Assembly (NCBI GenBank): GCA_016712465.1
Contig: JADJQZ010000001.1
Coordinates: 1,550,001 to 1,614,000, forward strand
Source of the DNA: Candidatus Obscuribacter sp.
GTDB taxonomy: Bacteria > Cyanobacteriota > Vampirovibrionia > Obscuribacterales > Obscuribacteraceae
Length of the DNA: 64,000 nt
Direction of reading: 5' to 3'
Positions within the stretch are counted from its first letter, which is position 1, and every line of letters starts with the position of its first letter. A model generated the notes under the pieces. That model was given only the letters and a program-made list of their open reading frames with translations. It was not told the origin of the DNA and did no database searches. Positions 25,729-35,243 of the stretch are shown here, piece by piece. A program made the translations under genes and the position numbers.

Positions 25729-26652
25729 TTACAGGCTGGCATCGGCCACCCCCACATAGGCGCCCCCATGAGCAAAGGGGGCTGCTTCAACTCTGAACTT
25801 TGATTCTGGTCTTTCCAAATAAAAGAGCCCCTGCTTGTAGTTGTTTAGCTTTATGCTCGGACTGGAAAGTGGTTGATTGTCAACCAGGCGCTGGTTTTCG
25901 AAAGAGCTTTCAAAAAGGGTGGTAGCCTTGCCTTCCCTTTCAATTCCGCCGCGCACGTCATCAAAATAGACGAAGGGTTTGCCGTTGTCACCGTTTTTCA
26001 TCATGGAGCGACTGCGCATGGCGTAAACATAATAGGAGAGCGCTCCCCGGTCAAAGGGCATGAAGTTGGGATAGTCCAGTTTGTACTGGTTGAGAGGTAT
26101 CTTCTTCTTCATTCCGTCACCTTCAACTTCCAACCACTGAAAATGGCGCTTGCTAAAATCGCAGTAACACCGAATGCGATACCAGGTGTTGCTCTTGAGC
26201 GCTTGCCCGAGATTGAAAAACTTCCAGGCTCTATCTTTACTGGCCTGTCCTTGCATGGTGTTGTCGGTACCGGTCGCAACCCAGACCGCTCCGCTGCGCT
26301 GAAGCCCGATGAAGGACATCCAGTCTCCGCCTTTGATAAACTTCGGTTCCTGCAGTCCTTCTATAAATTCCTGGTCTATGCCGAAAATTACATCTTCAGG
26401 CAGGTCCGGCATGAAACGAAAATAGGCTTCCACAAAGGAAACTGTCGGCCGCTTGAGAAAGTCCTCCAGGGCGGCTCCCTGATATATGAGAGCGACCACG
26501 CCGGAGAGTCTTGCCTGACCGGCAAAAGCCAGGGCGAAAGTGATGAGAAGCGCGCAACCCGACAATAGGAGTAACAGCATAAGCGACTTACGCCTCAGCC
26601 CTGAAGCTTTCGGCTGCCCACTTGGCGTTGATTCAGCTTGCTCCGAAGTCAC
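25729..26652 (-). CDS. membrane-anchored hypothetical protein
   Basis: A 307-residue protein with a short polar N-terminus, one membrane segment (about residues 24-46) and a large extracytoplasmic domain. That domain is beta-strand-rich with many aromatic residues (VSFVEAYFRFMP, WYRIRCYCDFSKRHFQW, VYFDDVRGGIE), an arrangement resembling concanavalin/lectin-like sandwich domains; that is only a structural guess. It lies 13 bases downstream of the proline-rich protein gene and is probably co-transcribed with it. Confidence 0.6.
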   Translation of the reverse strand: MTSEQAESTPSGQPKASGLRRKSLMLLLLLSGCALLITFALAFAGQARLSGVVALIYQGAALEDFLKRPTVSFVEAYFRFMPDLPEDVIFGIDQEFIEGLQEPKFIKGGDWMSFIGLQRSGAVWVATGTDNTMQGQASKDRAWKFFNLGQALKSNTWYRIRCYCDFSKRHFQWLEVEGDGMKKKIPLNQYKLDYPNFMPFDRGALSYYVYAMRSRSMMKNGDNGKPFVYFDDVRGGIEREGKATTLFESSFENQRLVDNQPLSSPSIKLNNYKQGLFYLERPESKFRVEAAPFAHGGAYVGVADASL

Positions 26653-26665
26653 TTTCGCAACTGAC

Positions 26666-27679
26666 TTAGTTTATCTGTCCGGCGCTTGTGCCGGCCAATC
26701 TGGTATTGTCGTCGGATCTGTTCTGGAAGAAGCCGTGCTCACCCATTTGATGGTTCAATACGGCTGCCATTTTGGACATGTCCGACAGCACCCGTCGTTC
26801 CTTCACACCACTTACGGATTGTCTGAGATCGACCAGCATGGCGTTATTGTTGAGGGCGCTGGCCGGTGAAAATTCCGCTACTGCCAGTTGACCCTGCTCC
26901 AGCACTTTTATAAAGCGCCTGGCAATTCCGTCTTTGGGTTTCAGTTCGTTGCGGGCCAGGGTGTGATCACCGGCGGTGAATTCATAGCCCGGTGCCAGGG
27001 AAATTACGATTGGTTTCTGGTTGGCAAAATAACCTTGATCTAGTTTGATCTTGACCTTTGTACCCAGCCCGTCCATGTTTTTGATGCGCAAGAGACCGTT
27101 TTCAAAGCTGGCAATGATATCGGCGCTGGCATCGAGGGCTATGGTGCCGAACGGTGTAACCAAATTCGCTCTGGTAGCCGGGTTCTTGATAGAAATCAAG
27201 ACCTCACCGGAAGTGAGTTTGACTATGTTGTTCTGTGGCCTGGTGAAGATAGTGCCGGGCAGCCACTTAACCAGTATGCCTTCCGGATCGTCTTCCCTTG
27301 GTGTTTCCCTGGGGAAGAAGCGTTCGGGCAAGCGTTGAATACCATTCAGGGCTGAACTGGCTGCCGGCGGCATTTGACCGCCGGTGAAGAAATTATTTGT
27401 GACGTCGGTAGGTACCACTACCGGCGGCCGGAACGGACCACTTGATACTGGTGGTAGTACCAGGGGCGGTACGGACGGAGGAGGCGGCGGCGGTGAAACC
27501 GGAGTCAGGTCTACGTTGGTCGGCGGCGCGGGAGGTAGAGGGCCTTCAAAGGGTCCGTCGAAGAAAGAGTCAAGATTGGCCTGACTCCAGGCCGGAACGG
27601 TGCATAAGAAAGAGAGCGCCAGGGGCAGAGAAAGAGCTATGAAATTGCGCGACTTGAGGCGTTTTTCCGCTCTTGCCAT
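26666..27679 (-). CDS. exported proline-rich protein with FecR-like domain
   Basis: A 337-residue protein with a signal peptide (ending PAWSQA), a proline-rich stretch (about residues 35-90) and a beta-rich domain (about 130-260). The segment IVKLTSGEVLISIKNPATRANLVTPFG-like (residues ~155-180) resembles FecR-type iterated beta units. ATG 27679 has GGAG 6 bases upstream; an earlier in-frame start at 27712 is less likely. Probably periplasmic or cell-surface. Two-gene operon with the membrane-anchored protein downstream. Confidence 0.62.
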   Translation of the reverse strand: MARAEKRLKSRNFIALSLPLALSFLCTVPAWSQANLDSFFDGPFEGPLPPAPPTNVDLTPVSPPPPPPSVPPLVLPPVSSGPFRPPVVVPTDVTNNFFTGGQMPPAASSALNGIQRLPERFFPRETPREDDPEGILVKWLPGTIFTRPQNNIVKLTSGEVLISIKNPATRANLVTPFGTIALDASADIIASFENGLLRIKNMDGLGTKVKIKLDQGYFANQKPIVISLAPGYEFTAGDHTLARNELKPKDGIARRFIKVLEQGQLAVAEFSPASALNNNAMLVDLRQSVSGVKERRVLSDMSKMAAVLNHQMGEHGFFQNRSDDNTRLAGTSAGQIN

Positions 27680-27872
27680 ATTTATCTCCGTCGCCGGTTT
27701 GGTCTGAGGCAACTGCCTTTTGGAACACCGGCTTTGATTGGGATGTTGTTACCCTTGGAATGTTACCATGCAGGCTGCGAGGCACTATTAGCAGTGCTTT
27801 ATAGGTAAATTAGAGGGGTGAAATTTAGAGGCAAATTGGCTTAGCTGCCACTAATCTGCCTGCAGCGCCTTA

Positions 27873-29327
27873 CTATTTCTTGCCTTTGACCCTGGCGATG
27901 ATCTCTTCCAGCCAGCCCTTTTTGCCGGCGGAATTGCCTTTCCCTTGACTTTGAGGTTTTGAGCCGGATATTTGTTTTCCTGGTTCTTTATCACTGCCTC
28001 TGGCTTTGTTCAGTTTGGGTACCTTCCCGGCTTTTACAGCCAGCAGTGCCTCTTTCAGTTCTTTAGCACTGGCAAATCGGGCGCCAGGGTCTTTCTCTAG
28101 AAGGTTCATGACAACGGTGTTGAGATTCTCTGGAATATCCAGGTCCTTGAAGCGGGTAGTGAGGGGCTTTGGTATTTCGCTGACTTGCTTGAAGGCCAGG
28201 CGTACCGGATTCGAGGAACTTACCGGTAGTTTGCCGCTCAAAGCCTCATACATGACGCAGCCAAGGCTATAGAGGTCGGAAGCCGGACCGAGTTTTTCGC
28301 CCATGCACTGTTCCGGACTCATGTAGCTCGGGTTTCCGAATTCTTCCCCTTCCGGAGTCATGTATTTAGTTTCCCGGCCTGGATTGGGAAGCACCTTGGC
28401 GATGCCGAGGTCGGACACCTTGACGAAATCTCTCCCGTCCTCTGCTTTCATAAGATAGATGTTGGAAGGTTTGAGATCGCGGTGCAACATGTTTTCACCG
28501 TGGGCATATTGGAGCGCTTCGGCAACCTGCAAGAAAATGTCGATGGCTCGCGGTACATCCAGGAAACCTTCATCCTGGATAATTTCTGCAAGAGACGGAC
28601 CGCTCAGAAAGTCCATGACCAGATAGGGGTAGCCTTTCTGCGAGACGCCGAAGCTGTAGACAGCCGCCAGATGCGGGTGCGAGAGTTCCTGGGCGCGCCT
28701 GGCTTCTTGCTCCAGCCTCTTGAGTGTGCGCTTGTTTTCAAAGAGTTTGCGATGAAAAATTTTGACAGCCAGAAAGTCTTGAATGTTCTTTGATTTTGCC
28801 TGGTAGACGTAACCAAGAGAACCTTTACCAATTCTGTCAAAGAATTCATAGCCCTGTTGCACCAGATCGTCAAGTTCCCGTTTTGGATCGAAGTGCCTCC
28901 TTCCGCCTGCCTCTCTGGCGGTAGCAGGCGGAAGGACAGGGGCGTCGGCTTCTTTTTCGGCGGGTAACTTCAGTACCAGACCGTCCCTCGCAGCGTCGGT
29001 CTTATCCGAATGGCCAGCAGAAGAAGCGGATGCGGCTTGGCTTGCCGTTTCAGAAGCAGCGCCTGCCTTGTGCTGGGAGGGATTGAGACTGGCTTCATCT
29101 TCGCCAATCTTCAGTTTCAGGGCCTGGATATCAGTGCCGGAATCTTCTGGATTTTTCTCGTTCGATTGATCGAGCCTGGCTTTCTCCAGTTCCTCTTTCA
29201 TTTGACAATGACAGAAGCCGGGCCGGTAGAGCTTGCCACTGATTGAGCCGGATTTGGCAGGAAAAACCGGTTTGCCGCAGGTCTGGCAAATCTCGCGTAG
29301 TATCCTGATTCCCCCGGTTTCAGACAA
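27873..29327 (-). CDS. eukaryotic-type Ser/Thr protein kinase with N-terminal zinc-binding motif
   Basis: A 484-residue soluble kinase. An N-terminal four-Cys motif (CQTCGKP...CHCQ, residues 14-41) is followed by a low-complexity linker and a kinase domain (about 158-430): Gly loop IGKGSLGYVYQAK, lysine in FLAVKIF, catalytic HRDLKPSN (about residue 281), DLG in place of DFG (SDLGIAKVL), SPE in place of APE (MSPEQC). A Lys/Ser-rich tail ends the protein. No membrane segment or PASTA repeat, unlike PknB. It follows upp by 27 bases. TTG 29327 has AGGA upstream. Targets unknown. Confidence 0.88.
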   Translation of the reverse strand: MSETGGIRILREICQTCGKPVFPAKSGSISGKLYRPGFCHCQMKEELEKARLDQSNEKNPEDSGTDIQALKLKIGEDEASLNPSQHKAGAASETASQAASASSAGHSDKTDAARDGLVLKLPAEKEADAPVLPPATAREAGGRRHFDPKRELDDLVQQGYEFFDRIGKGSLGYVYQAKSKNIQDFLAVKIFHRKLFENKRTLKRLEQEARRAQELSHPHLAAVYSFGVSQKGYPYLVMDFLSGPSLAEIIQDEGFLDVPRAIDIFLQVAEALQYAHGENMLHRDLKPSNIYLMKAEDGRDFVKVSDLGIAKVLPNPGRETKYMTPEGEEFGNPSYMSPEQCMGEKLGPASDLYSLGCVMYEALSGKLPVSSSNPVRLAFKQVSEIPKPLTTRFKDLDIPENLNTVVMNLLEKDPGARFASAKELKEALLAVKAGKVPKLNKARGSDKEPGKQISGSKPQSQGKGNSAGKKGWLEEIIARVKGKK

Positions 29328-29354
29328 GCATCTATATCCTGTTCAGGCTTAGGT

Positions 29355-29993
29355 TCAGGTGCCGAAGATTCTGTCGCCGGCATCTCCCAGCCCGGGCACG
29401 ATATAACCGCGCTCGTTCAGCTTTTCATCAACGGAGGCACAGGTGATCTGCACATCTTTGTAAGCCGAGTGAACACGCTTGATGCCTTCCGGTGCGGCTA
29501 CGAAAGAAACCAGTTGCACCGTGGCTACGTTCATTTTCTTGAATAGTTCAATGGCCGCTACCGCCGAGCCTCCGGTGGCCAGCATGGGATCTAGTACGAA
29601 GACACGACTGTCGGAAGGCAGGGAGTCGGGCAGTTTTGCGTAATATGATTTGGCTTCCAGGGTTTCTTCGTCGCGCTTCAAGCCCACGTGATAGACCCGG
29701 GCGGCAGGTAGGATACGCTGGGCGGCTTCGGACATGACGAGACCGGCCCGCAGTACGGGGGCGAGAACGACATAGTCGGTCATGGAATGTCCTTTTGCCG
29801 GTCCCACAGGCGTTTCTACATTGACATCGCGGCATTTCATACTGCGGCAGGCTTCGTAGACCAGATGCTCGGAAAGAGCGATGGAATAACGTCTGAACTT
29901 GTGCGGGGCGGTGTGGTAGTCTCTCAATCTAGTCAGTAGATGCTGTACGACGGGGTGATCTACTACCTGTACTTGCTCTTGGAGCGCAATCAT
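29355..29993 (-). CDS. upp: uracil phosphoribosyltransferase
   Basis: Salvage enzyme converting uracil and PRPP to UMP in the cytosol; 212 residues, standard length. The PRPP-binding loop VFVLDPMLATGGSA and the uracil-binding end YIVPGLGDAGDRIFGT are intact, with APVLRAGLVM in between. ATG 29993 has AGGAG 8 bases upstream. It lies 24 bases after dxr and before the kinase gene, forming a probable dxr-upp-kinase operon. Confidence 0.96.
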   Translation of the reverse strand: MIALQEQVQVVDHPVVQHLLTRLRDYHTAPHKFRRYSIALSEHLVYEACRSMKCRDVNVETPVGPAKGHSMTDYVVLAPVLRAGLVMSEAAQRILPAARVYHVGLKRDEETLEAKSYYAKLPDSLPSDSRVFVLDPMLATGGSAVAAIELFKKMNVATVQLVSFVAAPEGIKRVHSAYKDVQITCASVDEKLNERGYIVPGLGDAGDRIFGT

Positions 29994-30017
29994 CTCGTTT
30001 CTCCTGCAGATGAAAAG

Positions 30018-31268
30018 TTATGGGGTCTGCAAAGCTGCAAGGGTCAGTGACGCTTGATGCCTGGCCCATTTATCGCACTCTAGTATATCCTCAAGAGAGG
30101 GTGCTTTGATTGGCTTATGTTCACCTACCACCCTTTCCAGAGTGCGGGCGATGCCGGAAAAGCCTATCTTGCCTTTGAGAAAGCTCTCCACAACAATTTC
30201 GTTGGCAGCATTCAGCACGCAAGCGCTGGAGTCGTCGCGTCGGGCTACCTCCTGGCAGAGAGCCAGGCAGGGAAACCTTTCCAGGTCCGGCTCTTCAAAG
30301 GTGAGTTGCTTGATCTGGCTGAGGGACAGGCGCGGGACCCGGCTGGACGGCACTCTCTCCGGATAAAAAATGGCATAGTGAATGGGTAGTCTCATGTCGG
30401 GCAGACCCAGTTGTCCGACGATGGAACCGTCCACAAATTCCACGGCGGAATGCAGGATGGACTGGGGATGAATCACCACTTTGATTTTGCTTTCTGGTAC
30501 TTGAAAGAGCCAGCGGGCTTCGATTATTTCCAGTCCCTTGTTCATGAGGGTGGCCGAATCTATGGTAATTTTGGCTCCCATAGACCAGTTTGGATGATTT
30601 AAGGCATCAGATACGGTGGCAGCGGCAATGGCCTCTTTGGTCCAGGTCCTGAAAGGCCCGCCGGAACCGGTGAGCAGTACTTGCTCCACTTCCTGAGGGC
30701 GGCCGCGCAGCAGGCTTGCCTCCAGGGATTGAAAGATAGCCGAATGTTCCGAGTCTACCGGCACAATGACTGCCTGGTGCCGAGCTGCCAGCTCCTGCAC
30801 CAGATGACCGGCCGCTACCATGGTCTCTTTGTTGGCCAGGGCAATGCGCTTGCCTTGCTTAATGGCTGCCAGGGTCGGTTTTACTCCCAGAAAGCCCACT
30901 ACCGCAGTTACCAGGGTGTCGGCCTGGGGGTGCTCGGCGCAAGCCAGGAGACCTTCTTCTCCCACCATAATGGTCGGCAGGGGCAGGCTTTTGCCATGCT
31001 CCTTAAGGCGGTTGAATAGTTCCTCTTTGCTTGCCCGGTCAGGCACCGAGACTAAGTCCGGTTGAAACTCCAGAATCTGTTCTTTCAGGTCTTCAAGCTT
31101 GGATTTGCCGGCAGCCAGCGCCACAATTCTAATTGCCTCTTCGGCGCTGCCGGATAGAGCCGGGCTGTGGGCTCTGGCGATGTCCAGGGTTTGCTTGCCG
31201 ATGGAGCCTGTGGAGCCGATAATACTTACCCCCCTGGGGGCGGTAAGAGCCTTGCTGGACGAGACCAA
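30018..31268 (-). CDS. dxr: 1-deoxy-D-xylulose 5-phosphate reductoisomerase
   Basis: Second enzyme of the MEP isoprenoid pathway: DXP plus NADPH to 2-C-methyl-D-erythritol 4-phosphate. The NADPH loop IIGSTGSIGKQTLD, the LANKETMVAAG segment, SEHSAIFQSL and the metal/substrate region HPQSILHSAVEFVDGS are all present. I prefer TTG 31268, which has AAGAGG 8 bases upstream; GTG 31277 overlaps that box. The product is 416 residues. It appears to head the dxr-upp-kinase operon. Confidence 0.95.
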   Translation of the reverse strand: MVSSSKALTAPRGVSIIGSTGSIGKQTLDIARAHSPALSGSAEEAIRIVALAAGKSKLEDLKEQILEFQPDLVSVPDRASKEELFNRLKEHGKSLPLPTIMVGEEGLLACAEHPQADTLVTAVVGFLGVKPTLAAIKQGKRIALANKETMVAAGHLVQELAARHQAVIVPVDSEHSAIFQSLEASLLRGRPQEVEQVLLTGSGGPFRTWTKEAIAAATVSDALNHPNWSMGAKITIDSATLMNKGLEIIEARWLFQVPESKIKVVIHPQSILHSAVEFVDGSIVGQLGLPDMRLPIHYAIFYPERVPSSRVPRLSLSQIKQLTFEEPDLERFPCLALCQEVARRDDSSACVLNAANEIVVESFLKGKIGFSGIARTLERVVGEHKPIKAPSLEDILECDKWARHQASLTLAALQTP

Positions 31269-31428
31269 ATCTGTCACCTCTTAATTCTTGGCTTATGGTT
31301 GCTTTTGAGAACTTCCAGCCCTTGATAGACCGGGCCATTCTCTTTTCGTGCTTATCTTTGCAAGGCAAAGCCGCACCCTGTCACTTTAGCAACGACGGGG
31401 CAGCAGGGTCAGGAACTGCTTTGAAAAT

Positions 31429-32557
31429 TTAATAGCGAGGCGGTTGTGCCGGCGGCAATTGCATTTTAGGCAGGGCGTTGCTCTCGATCATGGCTTTGAT
31501 AGTGGTCAGAGCCGCTTCTCGGTAGGCGGCCTGGTCGCCGCTGCCGCCCCAGAAGCCGTAATAGCCGTTACGGTTGCGGGCATCCCAGTAGGGGTTGAAG
31601 GGCATCATCGGTAAGTAGCCGTTACCCTGGCGTTTCATGCCGTTTTGACCGAGGTTTTCGTCGGAAGTCATGCGGGCTGCTTTGTTGAGAGAAATGGCAT
31701 CATCCAGTTTGCGCATGATGGCCGGGTCTTTCAGGTCCACTGGTCTTCCTGTGAGAGCCTGGTCTACCACGCTCTTCATGGCCTGGCCCACATAGACGTC
31801 TGCCAGCCATATCTTCAAATAGGGGCTGTCGGAGGTCTTGACGCCTTCCCTCAGGTTGGACTCGAGGCTGTTTAAGGCGTTGGTGGACAGTCCGGACATG
31901 CGTTGGAAGTACTGGAAAGCGGAAGCGGCGCCGTCCCTGCGCGGATCGGTGCGCTGGCTGAAGTCCATGAAGCCTCCGAAGCCGGCGCCTGCGTCGGTGA
32001 CGGTTTTCGACATGTCGTTGTTGTAGGCCACCATGACGTCGGCCCTCAGCTTGTTGAGGTCTGTCATTTCCTTGGTCTCAAGACGAGTCAAGTTACTTGG
32101 CAAATAGTGAAATTCTTTCGGGGTCTGGGTGCCGTCGTTGAAGTAGAAGAAAAAGCCGCGACTATTGACCCAGGGCGTAATTTTTGTGCCTGGCGGCATA
32201 TCCGTTACTTTCAAGGTATCGAAATCTTTGCCGTGTACTTTGCCTGCATAGGCCAGCTTCTTTTCGAAGTCTTTGTCGTTATAGGAAAGCTCCAGGGTGC
32301 GACCGGTGAATTTCAACTGGGGTCGGTCGGCGCCCACCGTCGGCGCCAACGACTGGTCGGAAGCGGTCTGGGGCTGTACTTTATCTGCGGTTTTGGCGCC
32401 GCTAGTATCCTGCGGCTGAGCCTGTCCACGGTTGATTTGCTTAAGTGGATCGCCGATGCTACCCCCTGGGACCTTCGGGCGTCAGACCGAGAACGTCCTC
32501 GAAGTTTACGCCGCTTGTGCCGGCTTTCTTTCCTGATTCCTGGGGGGTATCGGCCAA
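31429..32557 (-). CDS. hypothetical protein, interrupted by an apparent one-base frameshift
   Basis: The 5' part starts at TTG 32557 (AGAGG 8 bases upstream) and reads 32 codons, MADTPQESGKKAGTS onward to GLTPEGPRG, before TAG at 32459-32461. One base away the frame continues without a stop as GGSIGDPLKQINRGQAQPQ and runs to 31429. Removing one base from the C3/G5 run at 32462-32470 joins both parts into one protein of about 375 residues. The uninterrupted part with a usable start is 31429-32349. Mature part is soluble, Asn/Gly/Tyr-rich near its end (NPYWDARNRNGYYG). No family recognised. Either a sequencing error, a mutation or, less likely, a programmed shift. Confidence 0.6.
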
Positions 32558-32798
32558 TTTGAAAACCTCTGCCTTAAGTCACATATTTCGCTACTAGCAA
32601 CATCTACTTTAGAATATGCCTCCTGGCTACCCCGGCCGTCAATGTGGGAATCACGTAGCAATGGCCACTGTTCATGGGAGACTTTTAATGCTTCCCCGGG
32701 GCTGAAGCCTTCGCTCTCCTAAAGTTTTTAGTCTTGCGGTGATGGTCATACGGGAGTCAAATCTATCTAGTCGGCACTTAAAAATTGAGGCAAAAATC

Positions 32799-33638
32799 TT
32801 GAACCAGAGAACAACGACGGAAATCAACCGGACTGCAGGCTGCTTTGTAATGTCATTTATGCTCGGTCTGGCAGTAACTGCTTCAGCCCCTGGCGCTTAT
32901 GCCAAAGAAGAGCCGGCCAAAAGCGCATCATTGAAAGTGGCCAAGGCGGATAATACGACCTCCGGTACGGCCGGTAGTGCTACCGCCGGTGCCTCCGCCA
33001 AAATGCCGGAAGACCCGAAAGCTTTTTTCAAGCAATATCATGACGCCCTGCTTGCAGCTGATTCCATAGAGAAGGTAATGCCCTATTTGACCGAAGCTCG
33101 CATTAAACAGATCAATGGCGATAAGGCAAAAATGCCTGCTCAAGAGTTCACCATGATGTTCAGCTTTATCAAGGAAATGACGCCCAAGCGTGCCGAGATC
33201 GTCAACACTGAGTTGGGCAAGGCTGGAGACTGCACCATAAATCTTACCGCTCCCTCAGAAGATGATCCTATATTTGGTGGCATGGTCAAGGCCGGGAAGT
33301 TGAAAGAAACAACAAAAGGTACCGTTCATCTTGTTAAAGAAGGCGGTAGTTGGAAAGTTGAGAAAGAGAGTTGGAAGTCATCGGCTGTAAGCAGTGATGC
33401 CGAAACCGCCGGCAGCCCCGGTGACAAGCCGGACGACAGCGCCACTGCCGGCAATAGCGGCAACCCCGCGCCGCCGCCTGGTTTTGGTGGAGACTGTTGC
33501 AGTGGCGCCGAGCCCGGTGCTGCAAGCAAGGGTGAAGGCGCCGGTTCAGAAGCGGATAACACAGTTACGGTCAAAGGTGGCAGTATGACTGTCCGACCGG
33601 ATAACGAAGCGGGTAAGAACGGCTCAGTCTCCAAGTAA
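32799..33638 (+). CDS. exported protein with NTF2/DUF4878-like domain
   Basis: A 279-residue protein with a signal peptide (ending PGAYA) and an Ala/Ser/Thr-rich linker. A ~110-residue domain (about residues 80-190; DPKAFFKQYHDALLAADSIE to GGSWKVEKESWKS) resembles the NTF2-like fold of DUF4878 lipoproteins. The C-terminus is low-complexity, Gly/Pro/Ser-rich, with GGDCCSG. TTG 32799 has TGAGG 8 bases upstream; an earlier GTG at 32739 lacks a binding site. Function unknown. Confidence 0.65.
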   Translation: MNQRTTTEINRTAGCFVMSFMLGLAVTASAPGAYAKEEPAKSASLKVAKADNTTSGTAGSATAGASAKMPEDPKAFFKQYHDALLAADSIEKVMPYLTEARIKQINGDKAKMPAQEFTMMFSFIKEMTPKRAEIVNTELGKAGDCTINLTAPSEDDPIFGGMVKAGKLKETTKGTVHLVKEGGSWKVEKESWKSSAVSSDAETAGSPGDKPDDSATAGNSGNPAPPPGFGGDCCSGAEPGAASKGEGAGSEADNTVTVKGGSMTVRPDNEAGKNGSVSK

Positions 33639-33661
33639 TTCTTGTTAGGTCAGGTTAGTGC

Positions 33662-34180
33662 TCAAAGCACAAGCTCCATTAGATCTTCGTCAATCAGGTT
33701 TGTGGGTTCGCTGCCGAATCGCAAGGCCGCTCGCTCTTGCCCGTAGGTAGTGAAGCCCATTGACTGGTAAAGCGATTTGGCTGAATGGTTGCTGGAGACC
33801 ACGGTGAGAAGAATGGCGTCAAGCCCTTTCATGGAGCGGCTTCTTTGCAGGGCCTCCGAGAGGAGAGCCCTGGCAATGCCATTTCTTCTTGCTGCCGGTA
33901 GAACATAAACTCCCCAGATAACGCCTTTGTGCCTTAGTTTTTCACCTTTGCGACGAAAGAAGCCGAGCACACCTACCAGGTTCTCTCCCAGGAAAGCACC
34001 CAGCACAAAACTGTCTTCCATACCGCTTAATTGTCTCTGCCTGTCTTCTTCCGATTGAGCGGCGAATTCAGCCTGGGTGGAACCGAATGATTCCGGATGT
34101 GTTTCCAGCGCCTCCATTCTGAGCTGGAAGAATAGCTTCTGATCGGCCGGCTCAAGTTGGCGTATGTAAGCTGTGGTCAC
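33662..34180 (-). CDS. GNAT-family N-acetyltransferase
   Basis: Acetyl-CoA-dependent acetyltransferase of 172 residues. Motif A is seen as WGVYVLPAARRNGIARALLSEAL (V-x-P-x-x-R/x-x-G-x-A) and motif B as LLTVVSSNHSAKSLYQSMGF. The acceptor is unknown; the closest flavour is RimI/ribosomal-protein or small-amine GNATs. GTG 34180 with GGGAG 9 bases upstream is preferred over TTG 34207. Convergent with the exported protein gene. Confidence 0.85.
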   Translation of the reverse strand: MTTAYIRQLEPADQKLFFQLRMEALETHPESFGSTQAEFAAQSEEDRQRQLSGMEDSFVLGAFLGENLVGVLGFFRRKGEKLRHKGVIWGVYVLPAARRNGIARALLSEALQRSRSMKGLDAILLTVVSSNHSAKSLYQSMGFTTYGQERAALRFGSEPTNLIDEDLMELVL

Positions 34181-34247
34181 AGGGCTAATCTCCCGGGCAA
34201 GTGGCAAGGGAGATTATAGAAGAAAAGTCTCCTGAAACCACCGGCTG

Positions 34248-35243
34248 CTATTGCGGCTGACCGGCCAGGGTAGAGGCCAGTCCCAGATAAGGATCACTGA
34301 GATCGCAGTGCAGCACTTCTTTGTATAACCAGTTGGTCAAAGATTGAGAGAGCTTTGGCGGAGTCTGGGCCAGCTTCTGATGAATCTGGTGCCGTCTCAA
34401 GGTTTCGTTAATTCTGGTGTCCGTCTCAAGATTGGCCGGCAGATTTGCCGGTCCCGCTTGCGGCTCCAAGGAACCTGTCAAATGAACCGGTCTAGCGGCC
34501 AGTTCGCGGTGATACCGGGAGAGCCTTGCCGACACCAGCGTGCTACTGCTCTCATGCCGGCAGTCCACTGCCAGGTTGTGTAATGCTTTCAGTTGACTGA
34601 GGTAAGTATCAGGCTTGTAAATGCCCGGCAGAATGTCGACTACGGTACCGTCGGCGGTGATAATGTAAGTGGCGATATTGCCGTTCAAGGTACGCTTCAA
34701 AACCCTGCCTCCGCCGAAATCTACCGAGACTATCGGCACTTCATGAAGGCTCTGCCAGACGGGCTCGTAGCTATTGTTTATGTACTGGGATATATCTGTC
34801 CGGGCGAACAACACGGTTCTTGCCAGTTGGGCGTTCGTTCAGCAGAATTCCTTGTCGAGACTGCCCAACATATAGAAGAGCAGCACCGGCTTGCCGGAAG
34901 TGCGCGACCGGTCGATGGCCTGGCTGAGACTTTTGTGCCAGGCTATTTTCCCCGGTAATACGGTTTTTCCGTCCAACCCCTCTTGTCTGACTGTTCCTTG
35001 CCGTTCGTCTGGTCGCCTTGTCTTTTCGGCCTCTGTTGCTATGGCTCTGGATTGAAGCGAAATCAAGTTCTTCGTCGGCATTTCAATAGCCTGCTTGCTC
35101 ACCGGCGCCATGTCCAGGGGAACTCCGGCAGCAGGCGGCAGTTCTTTTGCAGGCGGCATTTTCTGCTGTGCTAGAAGCGGACTTATCTGAGTAAGTGAAA
35201 CAAGGGACACCAGGGCTAACGCTTTGAATAGAGTCGTATCCAT
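34248..35243 (-). CDS. exported thioredoxin-like protein with in-frame TGA (candidate selenoprotein)
   Basis: One continuous frame broken only by TGA at 34839-34841. The first part has a signal peptide (MDTTLFKALALVSLVSL), a Pro-rich stretch and the beginning of a thioredoxin fold (SGKPVLLFYMLGSLDKEFC). Directly after that Cys codon (TGC) comes TGA, then the same frame resumes as TNAQLARTVLF, VPIVSVDFGGG and GTVVDILPGIYKPDTYLSQL, the rest of the fold. The TGA therefore sits where the redox motif lies, giving Cys134-Sec135 if read through (331 residues from ATG 35243; ATG 35258 also possible). A hairpin follows the TGA. Otherwise it is a pseudogene or a sequencing error. Mature protein probably periplasmic. 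Confidence 0.65.
34805..34837 (-). promoter_or_regulatory. hairpin just after the in-frame TGA (possible bacterial SECIS)
   Basis: Starting one base after TGA, CGAAC (34837-34833) pairs with GTTCG (34809-34805); an inner AAC/GTT pair and a TGG/CCG pair close a short loop (CAAGAA). A bacterial SECIS is expected exactly here, but the loop has no classical GGUC, so support is only moderate. Confidence 0.3.

Noticed and set aside
34839..34841. Genome-wide reassignment of TGA to an amino acid
   Set aside because: Many confident genes in the window end in TGA (for example czcB and ylxR) without reading on into sense sequence, so TGA is a normal stop here.
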